A stretch of 64,000 nt of DNA, taken from contig JAKSDI010000038.1 in NCBI GenBank assembly GCA_022360175.1, positions 33,276-97,275 on the forward strand, in the 5' to 3' direction. The position numbers were made by a program, and so were the translations under genes. This stretch comes from Chitinophagales bacterium (lineage in GTDB: Bacteria; Bacteroidota; Bacteroidia; Chitinophagales; Saprospiraceae). This document shows, one piece after another, positions 53,423-63,842 of this stretch. Within the stretch, counting starts at the first letter, position 1. Every line of letters begins with the position of its first letter. The notes under the pieces are model-generated. The model was not told the origin of the DNA. It made no database searches and worked only from the letters and a program-made list of their open reading frames with translations.

Positions 53423-54163
53423 ATGAAAGCCATAATTGTTGACGATGAACCGATGAGTCAGGATACTCTCCGGCAATTACTTGAATTTTGTTGCCCTCAG
53501 GTTCAAATTGTCGGAGAAGCCGATTCTGCTAAAGCAGCTTTTTCAATTATCCAAGAAAAAGATCCTGATGTCGTTTTTTTAGATATTGAAATGCCTTTTG
53601 GGAGTGGTTTTGACCTGCTTGCCAAATTCCCTAAAATTGATTTTGAGGTAATTTTTGTGACCGCTTTCGACCAGTATGCACTGAAGGCTATAAAATTTTG
53701 TGCTCTTGATTATTTACTCAAACCAATCAATGGGCAAGAGCTTATGGAAGCAATAAAGAAATTGGAACAAAAGCAGTCTGTCTTTTACAAAAAAGTAAAT
53801 ATCAAAGCGCTCTTACAAAATCTGAAACAGCCAAATTCTTCCAGCAATCAAATTGCATTACCCACCAATGATGGTCTCGAATTTTTAAAAGTAAGTGAAA
53901 TAATCCGCTGTGAAGCAGATGGACGTTACTCTAATGTATTCATTAAAGATGGAACAAAAAGCGTAGTATGTAAAAACTTAAAAGAATTTGAAACTCTTTT
54001 AAGTGATCACAATTTTATCCGGGTACACCACTCTCATTTGGTCAATATGTCGTATGTCAAAAAATACAGTAGGTTAGATGGTGGCTACCTCACAATGGAA
54101 GATGGAGCCAACATCCCCGTTTCAAGACGAAAGAAAGAACAATTTCTAGAACGTTTTCATTAA
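53423..54163 (+). CDS. LytTR-family response regulator
   Basis: 246 residues. Receiver domain 1-120: acidic pocket in IVDDEPMS, phosphorylatable Asp54 in VVFLDIEMPFGSG, and conserved Lys in YLLKPING. A LytTR DNA-binding domain follows (about 145-240; IIRCEADGRYSNVFIKDG, FIRVHHSHLVNMSYVKKY, IPVSRRKKEQF). The cognate kinase is the next gene. Likely transcription activator of unknown targets; the neighbouring surface-protein genes are candidates. Confidence 0.93.
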   Translation: MKAIIVDDEPMSQDTLRQLLEFCCPQVQIVGEADSAKAAFSIIQEKDPDVVFLDIEMPFGSGFDLLAKFPKIDFEVIFVTAFDQYALKAIKFCALDYLLKPINGQELMEAIKKLEQKQSVFYKKVNIKALLQNLKQPNSSSNQIALPTNDGLEFLKVSEIIRCEADGRYSNVFIKDGTKSVVCKNLKEFETLLSDHNFIRVHHSHLVNMSYVKKYSRLDGGYLTMEDGANIPVSRRKKEQFLERFH

Positions 54164-54284
54164 AACCTACAGATATCAGCTTCTTACCAGTTATGACAAG
54201 GCATCTACCATTTATTACAATTTTCCTTTTCGATCTGTTTTTTACTTTAGTTTTATGATAAAGTTGTTTAAAAAAATTCAATGA

Positions 54285-57200
54285 GTGCAAAATCTGATCT
54301 TCATCGACTCATCAGACATTCTCAAGCCACTTCGATGTGAAACAATCAAAAAACCGGGGTTCCAAATTTTATGGCTTTGTATTTTATGCATTAGCGGGTA
54401 TCATCTTTTGCCTGCTCAATCTCATGGTTCCATAAGGTTTAAAAATTACACAACTGCAGATGGCCTTGCCCATAATGTAGGGTTTGAAATTCTGCAAAAT
54501 GTAGATGGTTTTATCTGGATAGGTACCGACTATGGGCTATCACGGTTTGACGGTTTTGCATTCAAAAATTACCATGAGGGGCAGGGTTTGAAAACGCCCT
54601 TTGTTATATCTCTAGACGAGGCGTCTGATGGTACAATACACATAGGCACCTATGGTGGCGGGCATCATTTCATGCATGAAGATTCTATTAGGCAATATAA
54701 AGCCGGTAGTTCTGGCCGACTCAATCAAATTGATGTTTTAAAGGATGGAACTGTTCTGATAGATAAAGGAAAACCTGGAGCCAGCCAATTATTCATTAAA
54801 ACACCTCGGGATTCTCAGTTTGTTAGAATAACTTTTTTTCAGCATGCCGATTCGATCGGATATTTTTATTGGAGGCAGCCCTTCTTTCTTGAGGAAACCG
54901 AGTTTCTCAGCATTGAACAAAAAAGCTGGGGTAATTTAATTACGACAGATTACAAAAAAAATAGCTTTCAAATATATTCCTATTGCGTTACTCAAAATGA
55001 GGAAGTATGGATGACTACTAATCACGGTGTTTATCAACTATCTTTTCAGGATACGACTGATCGTTTTATTATATATATACCAACTCCCGAAAAGAAGTTA
55101 TTGGAGAGAAAAGCTCAATATTTACCTAAGAAAGAAAAAAAGTTATCCAAACGTGACTTTTACTCCATTGCAGAAGATACGCAAGGCAATTTATGGCTGG
55201 GAGGTAAAGGAATATTTGCAATGCTTCCAGAAACGGGAGATGAAGCCATATTATTTATGAAAAATCTCCCTCCTAAAAATATCTCCCGTTTTGCGCTTGC
55301 CCAATCAGGAAAGATCGCTATAGCAGCTAGTGACAATATTGTTGCTGCACAAAAAGAAGACTTGTATATTTATAATACCATGACCAATGGAATTACTCAT
55401 TTAAATTCCTTGCTTGGATTAAAAAGCACCCTTTCTCACTTATTTTTTGACAGAGAAGACAATCTCTGGTTAAGCACACATGGAAGCGGTATCTATTGTA
55501 TTTTCCCACAAAAAAGTCAGAGCTACACTCTAGAAAGTGGCCTGACCAATTCTTATATTCGGGATATTTTGGAAATGCCAGATGGGAGCATTTGGGCTAG
55601 TACTCAAAGCGGACTGAACGTGTTTCAAAACAATACATGGAAGCCCTACCCTTGGTTCCAGTCAAACGATTTCACCCCCAGTAGGTTTATACTGACTCAA
55701 GATGGACAGATTGCAGTTGCCATTGAAGGGGATGGAAGGGGACGCCTATTTTTAGTCCAATCAGATGAATCGCCTCCTTTACCAGCTTCATTCCATTATT
55801 CATTAGGTATGAACTTCTTTCTAGACAGCAGTGGATATTTTTGGTCGAGAAACAGGCTTTGGGATCAAATCCATGATAATGCTGCAGAAGCCCCAAAAAC
55901 AGATACTCTACCCATTACAAATAATGTATTGCTGGAATTAAATCAAAGAATTCCTAATTATTCTATATCATCTTCCAAACACTTTCATTTTACTTTCCAT
56001 AAGGATACTATTTGGCTAGGAACAAGAGGGCAGGGCCTCTTTAAAATTTTTGGAGACAGCCTTATTCATTATACTCAACAAACGGGCTTGCCATCTAACT
56101 GGATAAACGATTTAAAAATAGCTCCTAATGGGGCATTGTGGGCAGGGACAAAAAATGGTTTTTTTGAATTGTCAGAAGGCTCAATACGCAATTATACAAC
56201 TCATGAAGGGCTATCATCTAATCATTGCCAGGTCATATATTTTGATCATAGAGGAACTTTATGGATAGGTACACCTAAAGGCCTTCACTATTTTCAAGAT
56301 AGGCGAATATCTACCATCAACAGCCGAGAAGGCCTGGTCGCTGATCAAATCAACTGTTTGTTTGAGGACAGTCAAAAGCAATTATGGATTGGTACTAGCC
56401 AGGGGATTACAGTTATTGACAACAACATACCTCAACAAATGGATCTTCCTCCGGGGGTTCACCTCGAAAAGATAGAATTAGACGGGAAGAAAGTAGAGAA
56501 AGCTCAATTATCGGGTATTCTGCCTAAAACCCAATTGGCGATTCATTACACTTCTATTGCCTTCCAAAACCCTGTAGATATCACTTTCCAATATCGTTTG
56601 GGTTCCAATGAAGAGTGGATCACTACTAAAAATCGCTCCGTAATTTTGCAGAACCTAGAAGAAGGCAGCTATCATTTTGAGGTAAGGGCAAAAAAATTAA
56701 ACTCGGATTGGGGCAATTCTCAAGAACTTTTTTTCGAAGTACAACCACCATGGTGGGCATCCAAAAGATTTGGATTAGTGGGTGGATTATTATTTGGAGT
56801 ACTCATTTCTATTATCCCTTTCTTATGGGCAAGGAGAAGACAGCGAAAAAAAATAGCAGAAGCACAAATACAGAACAAACTAGCTCGCCTGGAGTTAAAA
56901 GCATTACAAGCCCAAATGAATCCACACTTTGTATTCAACTCATTGAATGCTATTATGCACTTTATCATGACGGAAGACAAGCTCCAGGCTAATCTTTATC
57001 TTTCCAAGTTTGCCCGCCTGATGCGTATGTTTCTCGATGCTTCTAAATCCAATTACCTTCCTCTTGCTGATGAATTGGAATTACTCGCCCTCTATGTTGA
57101 ATTGGAACTATTGCGTTTTAAAGATAAGTTTGTTTTTAATCTGGAAATAGATGAATCTATTCCCCTGGAATCTACTGAAGTGCCTTCTATGATTTTACAA

Positions 57201-57527
57201 CCATTCATAGAAAATGCCATCAATCACGGCCTCGCCTACAAGAAAAAAAACGGCCTACTACTACTTCGGGCTACACCAGTTTCCAAAGGTAAGTACCTAT
57301 CTTTTATTATAGAAGATAATGGTATTGGCCGTGTAGAAGCAGCACGCATTCGCAAGAATTCATTAAAAAAACATAAATCACACGCCACTAATATCATAGA
57401 AGATCGCATAAGCATTTTGAATGGCGCAGAACCTGATCACATAAAAATTGAGATAACCGATTTAGTAGATCAGGAAGGAAATACTTCTGGCACCCGGGTA
57501 GAAGTAAAAATTAGTATACTCCATTAA
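54285..57527 (+). CDS. two-component histidine kinase with beta-propeller sensor domain (LytS-type)
   Basis: 1080 residues from a GTG at 54285. An overlapping ATG at 54281 is in another frame and stops after 19 codons, and no in-frame ATG precedes the signal-like segment (ILWLCILCISGYHLLPAQ). Reg_prop beta-propeller repeats about 45-720 (FIWIGTDYGLSRFDG, LWLGGKGIF, LWIGTPKGLHYFQD). A Y_Y_Y domain about 752-815, TM about 828-848, then the His-kinase domain: phospho-accepting His in QMNPHFVFNSLNA (about 880), the N-box IENAINHG (about 973) and DNGIGR. The response regulator gene is directly upstream. Periplasmic sensing inferred. Confidence 0.9.
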   Translation: MQNLIFIDSSDILKPLRCETIKKPGFQILWLCILCISGYHLLPAQSHGSIRFKNYTTADGLAHNVGFEILQNVDGFIWIGTDYGLSRFDGFAFKNYHEGQGLKTPFVISLDEASDGTIHIGTYGGGHHFMHEDSIRQYKAGSSGRLNQIDVLKDGTVLIDKGKPGASQLFIKTPRDSQFVRITFFQHADSIGYFYWRQPFFLEETEFLSIEQKSWGNLITTDYKKNSFQIYSYCVTQNEEVWMTTNHGVYQLSFQDTTDRFIIYIPTPEKKLLERKAQYLPKKEKKLSKRDFYSIAEDTQGNLWLGGKGIFAMLPETGDEAILFMKNLPPKNISRFALAQSGKIAIAASDNIVAAQKEDLYIYNTMTNGITHLNSLLGLKSTLSHLFFDREDNLWLSTHGSGIYCIFPQKSQSYTLESGLTNSYIRDILEMPDGSIWASTQSGLNVFQNNTWKPYPWFQSNDFTPSRFILTQDGQIAVAIEGDGRGRLFLVQSDESPPLPASFHYSLGMNFFLDSSGYFWSRNRLWDQIHDNAAEAPKTDTLPITNNVLLELNQRIPNYSISSSKHFHFTFHKDTIWLGTRGQGLFKIFGDSLIHYTQQTGLPSNWINDLKIAPNGALWAGTKNGFFELSEGSIRNYTTHEGLSSNHCQVIYFDHRGTLWIGTPKGLHYFQDRRISTINSREGLVADQINCLFEDSQKQLWIGTSQGITVIDNNIPQQMDLPPGVHLEKIELDGKKVEKAQLSGILPKTQLAIHYTSIAFQNPVDITFQYRLGSNEEWITTKNRSVILQNLEEGSYHFEVRAKKLNSDWGNSQELFFEVQPPWWASKRFGLVGGLLFGVLISIIPFLWARRRQRKKIAEAQIQNKLARLELKALQAQMNPHFVFNSLNAIMHFIMTEDKLQANLYLSKFARLMRMFLDASKSNYLPLADELELLALYVELELLRFKDKFVFNLEIDESIPLESTEVPSMILQPFIENAINHGLAYKKKNGLLLLRATPVSKGKYLSFIIEDNGIGRVEAARIRKNSLKKHKSHATNIIEDRISILNGAEPDHIKIEITDLVDQEGNTSGTRVEVKISILH

Positions 57528-57812
57528 TACAGAATACATAAAAAGCTTACCAGCTCTATTCAAAAGAAATACACACTATAGTCCTACCAGTTGCTACTTC
57601 TAATCGACCAGATATTACACGCGCCTTTTAAGCTCTTTGTAAGCAAAGTAGTTTTGAAGTATTCAATAAAAATTGATTAGTGCCAGTCAAGGGTAAGTAA
57701 GATGCCACCATAAAAAGATTAATTAAATGTGCTCTCTTGCTTAATCCCCAAAAAAGCAAACCAATCAAGCTCAATCTCTTAATACTTCTACAACTTACAA
57801 ACAACCATTATT
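57528..57812. other. intergenic region
   Basis: About 285 bp between the kinase and the next T9SS gene. AT-rich; no hairpin, open frame or consensus promoter box was noted. Confidence 0.4.
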
Positions 57813-60590
57813 ATGAAAAATCCAATCAATTATCTTTTATTGCTCCTCTTTAGCGCTTTTAACCTCTGGGGGCAATCTGGTTTCATCAATACATTCACAG
57901 AGTGTTATTATTCATACGATACGAATAATTCCAATTCGGACAAATCCGAACATTTATTTGACTGTTTCATTGCTGCTCATGATCAAATACAGGTATTTGG
58001 AAGCAGAAAAAATGAAACGTTATTTACAACGCAGCCTTCTAATGATATTATAAGCTTTGCTGAATTTGATAAGGCCGGAAATGTAACTACTGCGAAGGGA
58101 TTTGAAATAAACAATCAACATTCAAGGCAAATCAGCAATATCGTCCATAAAAATTTTGATTTAGCTGCTTGCGGGTCAAACAATTGGATACTAACAACAT
58201 CTGTTAATAATGGACAGAAAGATGTGGTAGGATACGCTTTATCAAATAACTCCCAAAACATCATTGACATCATCAATTTTACAGAACAACTCAATCAGAA
58301 TATTGAGTTTTCTGATTTTATCATTAATAGTAATGGGCAGCTCATCTGGATCGGAGTAATGCCTCATACTGGCAATTTACAATTGGGAGCCTATCATAAT
58401 GACTGTTCCAATTGGTTGAGAAGAGAATATTCTTTTCATCCCATTGCATTGCCAAATGGAGACCACACTGTACCTAAGTCCATTATCCAACTACATACCC
58501 CATTCATGGGTGCAGAGTATGCAATTACCGGGAGTATTGGCAGCAACGTATTTTGCTTATTATTAGACAACCAATTAAATCCTGTTTTCAATGGTTTGAA
58601 TATTTATGATATTGATAGTTCGCCTGAAACTAAAGAAATAGGGGTCAAGTTAATTCAACGATTAGATGGAAACATCGCAATTGTTGGAAATCGTAAGAAA
58701 GTTGTTAATAATTTTCCTTTCCCTCCTTTAGACTATGATGAGTATTTTTTCATCCTGGAACTGGATCAGAATATGAACAGAGCCAATAATCATTTATATG
58801 ATATCCCTGATGTATGCGAAGAGATTAAGGACTTTGAAATCAATATTGAAGGGGACTATATTATCGTAGGTAATGACTCTTACAATTGTAGTACGCTCAC
58901 CAGTTTGTCATCTCCTGTATCAGGCTACGGTTTTATGGCTCGAATCAATAGATCAGGCAATACCGTTTGGGCAAAGAGATTTACAGAATCTAATTCAGTA
59001 ACTGGAACCTCATTCAAGAATGTAGAAATTGTCCATGACACCCATTCTGATGCAGTAGAACAATTCGTTGCCGTTGGCTCATGTTGGATGTCTGTGTTGG
59101 AAAGCACATTCCCATTTGATTCCTATTCAACCAATTTCGATAATTATATCATTAAGACTAGTATTGAAGGAGAGTTATTAGATGACAATACCTGCAATGA
59201 AGATATCGATATACCTCCAACTTATGTCAATTCTACAAGATATCTTGGAGATGTAAACGTTGAAGATTTATTGGAAGAGCATGTTTCTTTACCTCCACTA
59301 GAAAAAGACCTACTTATAGAACCCGAATTTTGTGATTTTCACCACGATTGCTGTGAAGGCACATTTAATGAGTTTAATGCTGTCTTTTTAAGTGGTGCGA
59401 CGGTTGTTCCCTTCGGATGTGATGGTGTTTTGGCATCATTAAATGATGTAGGTGATTGTTGGCAGGTTACCTGGGATTGGGGAGATGGTACTACTTCTGG
59501 GCCTATGCCTGCTACTACCGCTTCAATTTCACATGTTTATAGTGACAACAAGTGTGCTGATGATTATACAGTTACCTGGCTGGTTGAAGAAATTGATGCT
59601 AATGGAAATACTTGTTATAGTAATACTTCTGGGACTTCTATCCTTTCGAAAGGGTCTGAATTAGTAACTAATGGTGATTTTTCATCACCTTATACTTTAG
59701 TGCCAGTTCAAGGAATTCTGAATTTTGCCCCTGTCACTTGTTCGTCATTACCACCATCCTCCCGACCTAGTAGCCTGTGGGGAACATACGAGGTACACAC
59801 TAATGCTTCTGCAATGGCATGTAATAATGAATGGTGTGCTATAGGACAAGGGGTAAATAACAGATTTTTAGCTGCGGATGGTGAAAATGGTGCCAACCTT
59901 CCTATTACAGTTGGTCAATTACGCCTATTATGGCGCCAAATTGTTAATGTTAATCCCAATTCAACCTATAGCTTATGCTTCGATACGCGTAATTTACAAG
60001 ATCCACTTTTAGTGCTACCTAATGCCATCTATTGGAATCCTACAGTCATGGCTAGTATTAATGGAAATACAGCTGTCCCTATCACAACTCTTGCTCAATC
60101 TGCTTGCAGTAATTGGACCACCCTCTCAGGTTCCTGGGACTCACAAAATAGTGCAATTGCAGACATTAGAATCTTTGTTATGGATATTGCTGGTACTACA
60201 GGTAACGATATCGCTATTGATAATATCTCTCTTAAACAGTGTCTTGGAGGAAGTGGAGGAGACGCTGTTTCTGGACCATCCAGTGAAGGGAATGATGATT
60301 CTATTTTAGAATCTCTCAATATAGAAATGATTGAATCTCCATCTCTTCAATCTTCATTCAAAGCGAACGTTTTTCCTAATCCATTTTCAGAACAAATTAA
60401 TATTACCCTTTTAGATAGTGAAGGGGAAAGCCAGGTCACCGTTTATGATTTAAATGGCAGGCTTATAACAAAAACAGTAATGCACTCACAAAGTCACACA
60501 ATAGATACCTCAGAGTTACCACAGGGTTTATATCTAATCCGAATCACCAATACACTTGGCAATAAAGAATTTAAAATTGTCAAGAATTAA
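57813..60590 (+). CDS. T9SS-secreted adhesin-like protein with PKD-type domain
   Basis: 925 residues with a signal peptide (MKNPINYLLLLLFSAFNLWG, cleaved after Gln). A large N-terminal beta region without known family (about 25-500). A PKD-like domain near 525-610 (WQVTWDWGDGTTSGP). Then a possible carbohydrate-binding region near 615-800 (ELVTNGDFSSPY, STYSLCFDTRNL). T9SS sorting domain from about 845 (VFPNPFSEQINITLLD to NKEFKIVKN). Several Cys pairs. Surface adhesion or substrate binding inferred. A long hairpin follows. Confidence 0.8.
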   Translation: MKNPINYLLLLLFSAFNLWGQSGFINTFTECYYSYDTNNSNSDKSEHLFDCFIAAHDQIQVFGSRKNETLFTTQPSNDIISFAEFDKAGNVTTAKGFEINNQHSRQISNIVHKNFDLAACGSNNWILTTSVNNGQKDVVGYALSNNSQNIIDIINFTEQLNQNIEFSDFIINSNGQLIWIGVMPHTGNLQLGAYHNDCSNWLRREYSFHPIALPNGDHTVPKSIIQLHTPFMGAEYAITGSIGSNVFCLLLDNQLNPVFNGLNIYDIDSSPETKEIGVKLIQRLDGNIAIVGNRKKVVNNFPFPPLDYDEYFFILELDQNMNRANNHLYDIPDVCEEIKDFEINIEGDYIIVGNDSYNCSTLTSLSSPVSGYGFMARINRSGNTVWAKRFTESNSVTGTSFKNVEIVHDTHSDAVEQFVAVGSCWMSVLESTFPFDSYSTNFDNYIIKTSIEGELLDDNTCNEDIDIPPTYVNSTRYLGDVNVEDLLEEHVSLPPLEKDLLIEPEFCDFHHDCCEGTFNEFNAVFLSGATVVPFGCDGVLASLNDVGDCWQVTWDWGDGTTSGPMPATTASISHVYSDNKCADDYTVTWLVEEIDANGNTCYSNTSGTSILSKGSELVTNGDFSSPYTLVPVQGILNFAPVTCSSLPPSSRPSSLWGTYEVHTNASAMACNNEWCAIGQGVNNRFLAADGENGANLPITVGQLRLLWRQIVNVNPNSTYSLCFDTRNLQDPLLVLPNAIYWNPTVMASINGNTAVPITTLAQSACSNWTTLSGSWDSQNSAIADIRIFVMDIAGTTGNDIAIDNISLKQCLGGSGGDAVSGPSSEGNDDSILESLNIEMIESPSLQSSFKANVFPNPFSEQINITLLDSEGESQVTVYDLNGRLITKTVMHSQSHTIDTSELPQGLYLIRITNTLGNKEFKIVKN

Positions 60591-60891
60591 AAAATACGTT
60601 GCTGGTAATCACAGTCCTTTATTCCTATTGGAAAAGAGGACTGTGATTAATAATTCGATTGGTCAATACGCTCTACCTCATTGGTGTGTCCAACTGCTAA
60701 CAATTACATTACACAGAAATGACTAGAATTAATGAGACACACAAAATTGGAGTAAAATCGACATTACCTAAATATTTATAAGCCGGGCAGATGTAGAAAG
60801 ATGCTTTCTCAATCATCTTCATAATAATTTGATTTGTGCTCCTCTGCTCAATTCTAAATCCTATTAGTTAACCTTTAAAATCAATTCCATT
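60591..60891. other. intergenic region with hairpin
   Basis: About 300 bp. Perfect arms TAATCACAGTCCT (60606-60618) and AGGACTGTGATTA (60637-60649), with an 18-nt loop, likely end the upstream transcript. The rest presumably carries the promoter of the protease gene; no clear box was found. Confidence 0.5.
60606..60649 (+). terminator. 13-bp hairpin after the adhesin-like gene
   Basis: Perfect stem described in the surrounding region entry; no long T run follows, so the assignment is by position and stem strength. Confidence 0.6.
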
Positions 60892-62469
60892 ATGAAAAAG
60901 AAAATGATTTTCTTTTTAGGCATTGCTTTGTCCTGTCTTCAGTGGAGCTATGCTCAAAATGAGTGCTTCCCTGACGAAGAAGGAATATATAAGTACTATG
61001 CTAATCTGACACTGGATTATGTAAGTGAAGACTTTGGAATAGCTGATTTTTTTGCTCATATAGAAGTACAGGCATCTCCTGAGATATTCGCTGTATTGGA
61101 ATCGAGCATAGTGGATGTAGAAAAGGCCTTTCCTGATGCAGAAACTCCTTTCTTACAACAAGCTGTTTCCGTATATGCTATGACAAATGATCTGGAAGAT
61201 TATCTGCTAACGATTCCGGAATCAATCCACTTTGCAGAACTCCTATGCATGCCTGAAGAGATGCTATTATTCGAGCCGAATGATTATGCCCTGATTGCAT
61301 CTAATCAAAGTACTCATCTCGATTTAATAAAAGCTCCTGAAGCATGGGAAATCACAAAGGGTGACAACCGAGTATTTATTGGCATAACGGACACTTACAT
61401 AGATGAAACGCATGAAGATTTAGAACACAAAATTGAACAGGTTCTTCAAAACGCTATCTTCCCTAATGGTCATGGAACAGCTGTTTCAGGACTTGCAGCA
61501 GCAGATACTGATAATGGCTTAGGACTTGCATCTGTTGGCTTTGAATCCAAGATTATCTTTTCATCAAGATTGTACGTTGACAATGAAGTACTTAAGATAG
61601 CAAAAATACCAGGGGTAAGAGTTGTTAATTTTAGTTGGATTAATGGTTGTTCTGCTAGTGTAAATCAGCAAATGATTTATAGTGAAATATTAAATATCCA
61701 TAATGTCGTCCCAGTTTCAGGCGCAGGGAATAAACCGGATCATTGTGGTGATAATGCTTTGGTATTTCCGGCTGCTTATGATGAAGTAATTTCTGTCACT
61801 TCAGTTGGTCACATCAATCCTATAGGACACGAACATGACCCTCCTTTGGTAGATCCATTCACAGGAGATCCTATTCCTCATTACAACTGGAAGGATTGCC
61901 ATGAATTAGTTATAGATGCCCCTGAATCAACACATCACCACAATGACAAAGTAAACATTGCTGCTCCAGGCTACGACGTGTATACTACTGCTAATGATAA
62001 TAATTATGCTCGTGCTGTTGGCACATCCCACGCTGCTCCACAAGTAGCTGGTGTATGCGCACTTATTGCCGCCGTTAATCCCTGTCTGACTGGCCCTCAG
62101 ATTAAAGATATTGTCCTTACCACTGCAGACCCTTCTATATATCAGTTGGAATGTAATGAAGATTATATTGGGCTTTTGGGTAGTGGTCGGTTAGATGCTT
62201 ATCAGGCTGTGAAAAAAGCATTAGATCTGGGCACACTTTACATCCAAAATAAAACCTATAATTCAGGCACAACTACCACCGAATTTGCAGAAACGCTGAT
62301 GCATGTAGGCTCACAGGTAACTACTAGTTTGCCCTTTGGCCTTGTGACAGTTAAAGAAAATAGCGATGTAACTTTTCAAGCTACCAGGACAATCACACTC
62401 AGTTCTGGATTTACAGTGGAAACCGATGCCATTTTCACAGTTAATCTAATTGATTCACCTTGTTTCTAA
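60892..62469 (+). CDS. subtilisin-like (S8) serine protease with 3-coathanger-like C-terminal domain
   Basis: 525 residues. Signal peptide MKKKMIFFLGIALSCLQWSY then AQ. A prodomain-like region (21-140) precedes the catalytic domain (about 145-435): Asp in IGITDTYIDETH (near 166; DTY replaces the usual DTG/DSG), His in NGHGTAVSGLAA (near 193), Ser in AVGTSHAAPQVAG (near 379). The C-terminal 75 residues (NKTYNSGTTTTEF, VTFQATRTITLSSGF) resemble the 3-coathanger stack module of Bacteroidota surface proteins and replace a normal T9SS tail. Exported endopeptidase inferred. Ends 23 bp before the next ATG. Confidence 0.85.
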   Translation: MKKKMIFFLGIALSCLQWSYAQNECFPDEEGIYKYYANLTLDYVSEDFGIADFFAHIEVQASPEIFAVLESSIVDVEKAFPDAETPFLQQAVSVYAMTNDLEDYLLTIPESIHFAELLCMPEEMLLFEPNDYALIASNQSTHLDLIKAPEAWEITKGDNRVFIGITDTYIDETHEDLEHKIEQVLQNAIFPNGHGTAVSGLAAADTDNGLGLASVGFESKIIFSSRLYVDNEVLKIAKIPGVRVVNFSWINGCSASVNQQMIYSEILNIHNVVPVSGAGNKPDHCGDNALVFPAAYDEVISVTSVGHINPIGHEHDPPLVDPFTGDPIPHYNWKDCHELVIDAPESTHHHNDKVNIAAPGYDVYTTANDNNYARAVGTSHAAPQVAGVCALIAAVNPCLTGPQIKDIVLTTADPSIYQLECNEDYIGLLGSGRLDAYQAVKKALDLGTLYIQNKTYNSGTTTTEFAETLMHVGSQVTTSLPFGLVTVKENSDVTFQATRTITLSSGFTVETDAIFTVNLIDSPCF

Positions 62470-62492
62470 TTTTTGCTTTTAAAATCAATATC

Positions 62493-63530
62493 ATGAAAAA
62501 TATTATCAATATTTTTAGTTCAATTCTATTGTTTTCTTTCTTTTTAAATACTGCTAATGCACAATTCCGCATACGCAATGACCACTTCCTGCAAATTGGT
62601 TACGAAGACTACCGAATTTTATCTTTTGGAGAAGAATCGACCGCACAACCTAACAATGGTAAATATGCCATTGAGTACTGGCCTTCAGCTGATGGTTTGA
62701 ATTTTTGGAAGCCCTGGCCTACTCCTGGTTCAGCCAATTATATATTATTCCTCCGAAATGATCATAATGTGGGTATTGGCACGGCTGGCTCAAGTTCCTA
62801 TCGTCTAGATGTCAATGGTGCGATTAGGTGCGTCGGATTGAACAATAATTCAGACCGCAGACTAAAGAAGAATATTCAACCATTAAAAAACAGCCTAGAA
62901 ATTATTGGTCAATTAAATCCTGTATCTTATGATTATGATTTTACTTTCGACAAGGATAGAGGGTTAAATCCTAATGATTTTCCAGAGAGCAAGGCTCAAA
63001 CAATGATGAATGATAATGAGCTAGTTATCAAAGATGAAGATCGAATGGGTTTTATAGCACAAGAGGTTCAAGAAGTACTTCCACAGCTTGTTTCGGAGGA
63101 TGAAAATGGTTTTCTCGCACTGAATTATATCGACTTAATTCCTGTATTAACTGAAGCCATTAAGGAACAACAATTAAAAATTGAGCAGCTAGAAAAAGAA
63201 ATATCAGCATTAAAGTCGTTAAACACCAACATTAATGGTGCTATTATTTCCAATAACCATAGTTTCTTGTCAAGTAATACTCCCAATCCATTTAGTTCAT
63301 ATACTACACTTAGATTCTATATATCTGAAGATGATCTCGATAAAGTAGCCATAATGGTGATACACGATACGAATGGCAAAGAAGTCTATTCAAAACAGTT
63401 AGAAACAATAGTAGGAGAAGGAACTTTGGAGTTAAGTACGAATTCTCTTTCTAGTGGTACTTACTTCTATTCTCTGATACTAAACGGGCAAGTAGTGGAT
63501 TCAAAAACAATGCTTAAAGCTGCTCAGTAA
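62493..63530 (+). CDS. S74-type self-cleaving chaperone-domain protein with T9SS sorting tail
   Basis: 345 residues from ATG 62493; an in-frame TTG at 62460 lies in the previous gene. Signal peptide MKNIINIFSSILLFSFFLNT. An Ig/tail-fibre-like stretch (20-120, FRIRNDHFLQIGYEDYRIL). The S74 chaperone domain is about 125-240: SDRRLKKNIQPLKNSLEII (Ser and Lys of the known Ser-Lys dyad), then MGFIAQEVQEVLPQLVSE. S74 domains trimerise fibres and cleave themselves off. The C-terminal T9SS sorting domain (TPNPFSSYTTLRFYIS to DSKTMLKAAQ) is unusual after an S74 module. Probably co-transcribed with the protease. Confidence 0.83.
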   Translation: MKNIINIFSSILLFSFFLNTANAQFRIRNDHFLQIGYEDYRILSFGEESTAQPNNGKYAIEYWPSADGLNFWKPWPTPGSANYILFLRNDHNVGIGTAGSSSYRLDVNGAIRCVGLNNNSDRRLKKNIQPLKNSLEIIGQLNPVSYDYDFTFDKDRGLNPNDFPESKAQTMMNDNELVIKDEDRMGFIAQEVQEVLPQLVSEDENGFLALNYIDLIPVLTEAIKEQQLKIEQLEKEISALKSLNTNINGAIISNNHSFLSSNTPNPFSSYTTLRFYISEDDLDKVAIMVIHDTNGKEVYSKQLETIVGEGTLELSTNSLSSGTYFYSLILNGQVVDSKTMLKAAQ

Positions 63531-63560
63531 AACCAGGAGATTTTATCTAATGCAGTTTTT

Positions 63561-63603
63561 ATGCCTTGCTCATAATTACTCCAATGTAGCAAGGCATTTT
63601 TTT
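63561..63603 (+). terminator. intrinsic terminator
   Basis: ATGCCTTGCT (63561-63570) and AGCAAGGCAT (63588-63597) form a perfect 10-bp stem followed by a T run (63597-63603). Confidence 0.92.
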
Positions 63604-63842
63604 ACAATTTTCATATCCCCAACATTCAATAGGCAACTTGATTTTTTCCCTCTTTACATTCCTATCAACTCCATTTCAATTTCATCCGTCCATAAACACG
63701 CTTTTGCCAAAACACATTTTTTTTGGCAAAAAAGTTCCAGACATTTCCCTCCTCTTATACTCTATTTATTATTGAAACCGTTCATTTTTTATAAAAACAG
63801 TGTTCATAATCGGACACAAATTTCTTAAAAGTGAACACTGCA
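63604..63842. other. intergenic region
   Basis: AT-rich sequence. A 92-codon open frame from 63550 has no protein character and crosses the terminator. Short arms CAGTGTTC and GAACACTG flank about 30 bp at its end, near the remnant permease gene. Confidence 0.4.

Noticed and set aside
63550..63828. 92-codon open frame as a gene
   Set aside because: It crosses a strong intrinsic terminator and has an implausible residue composition.
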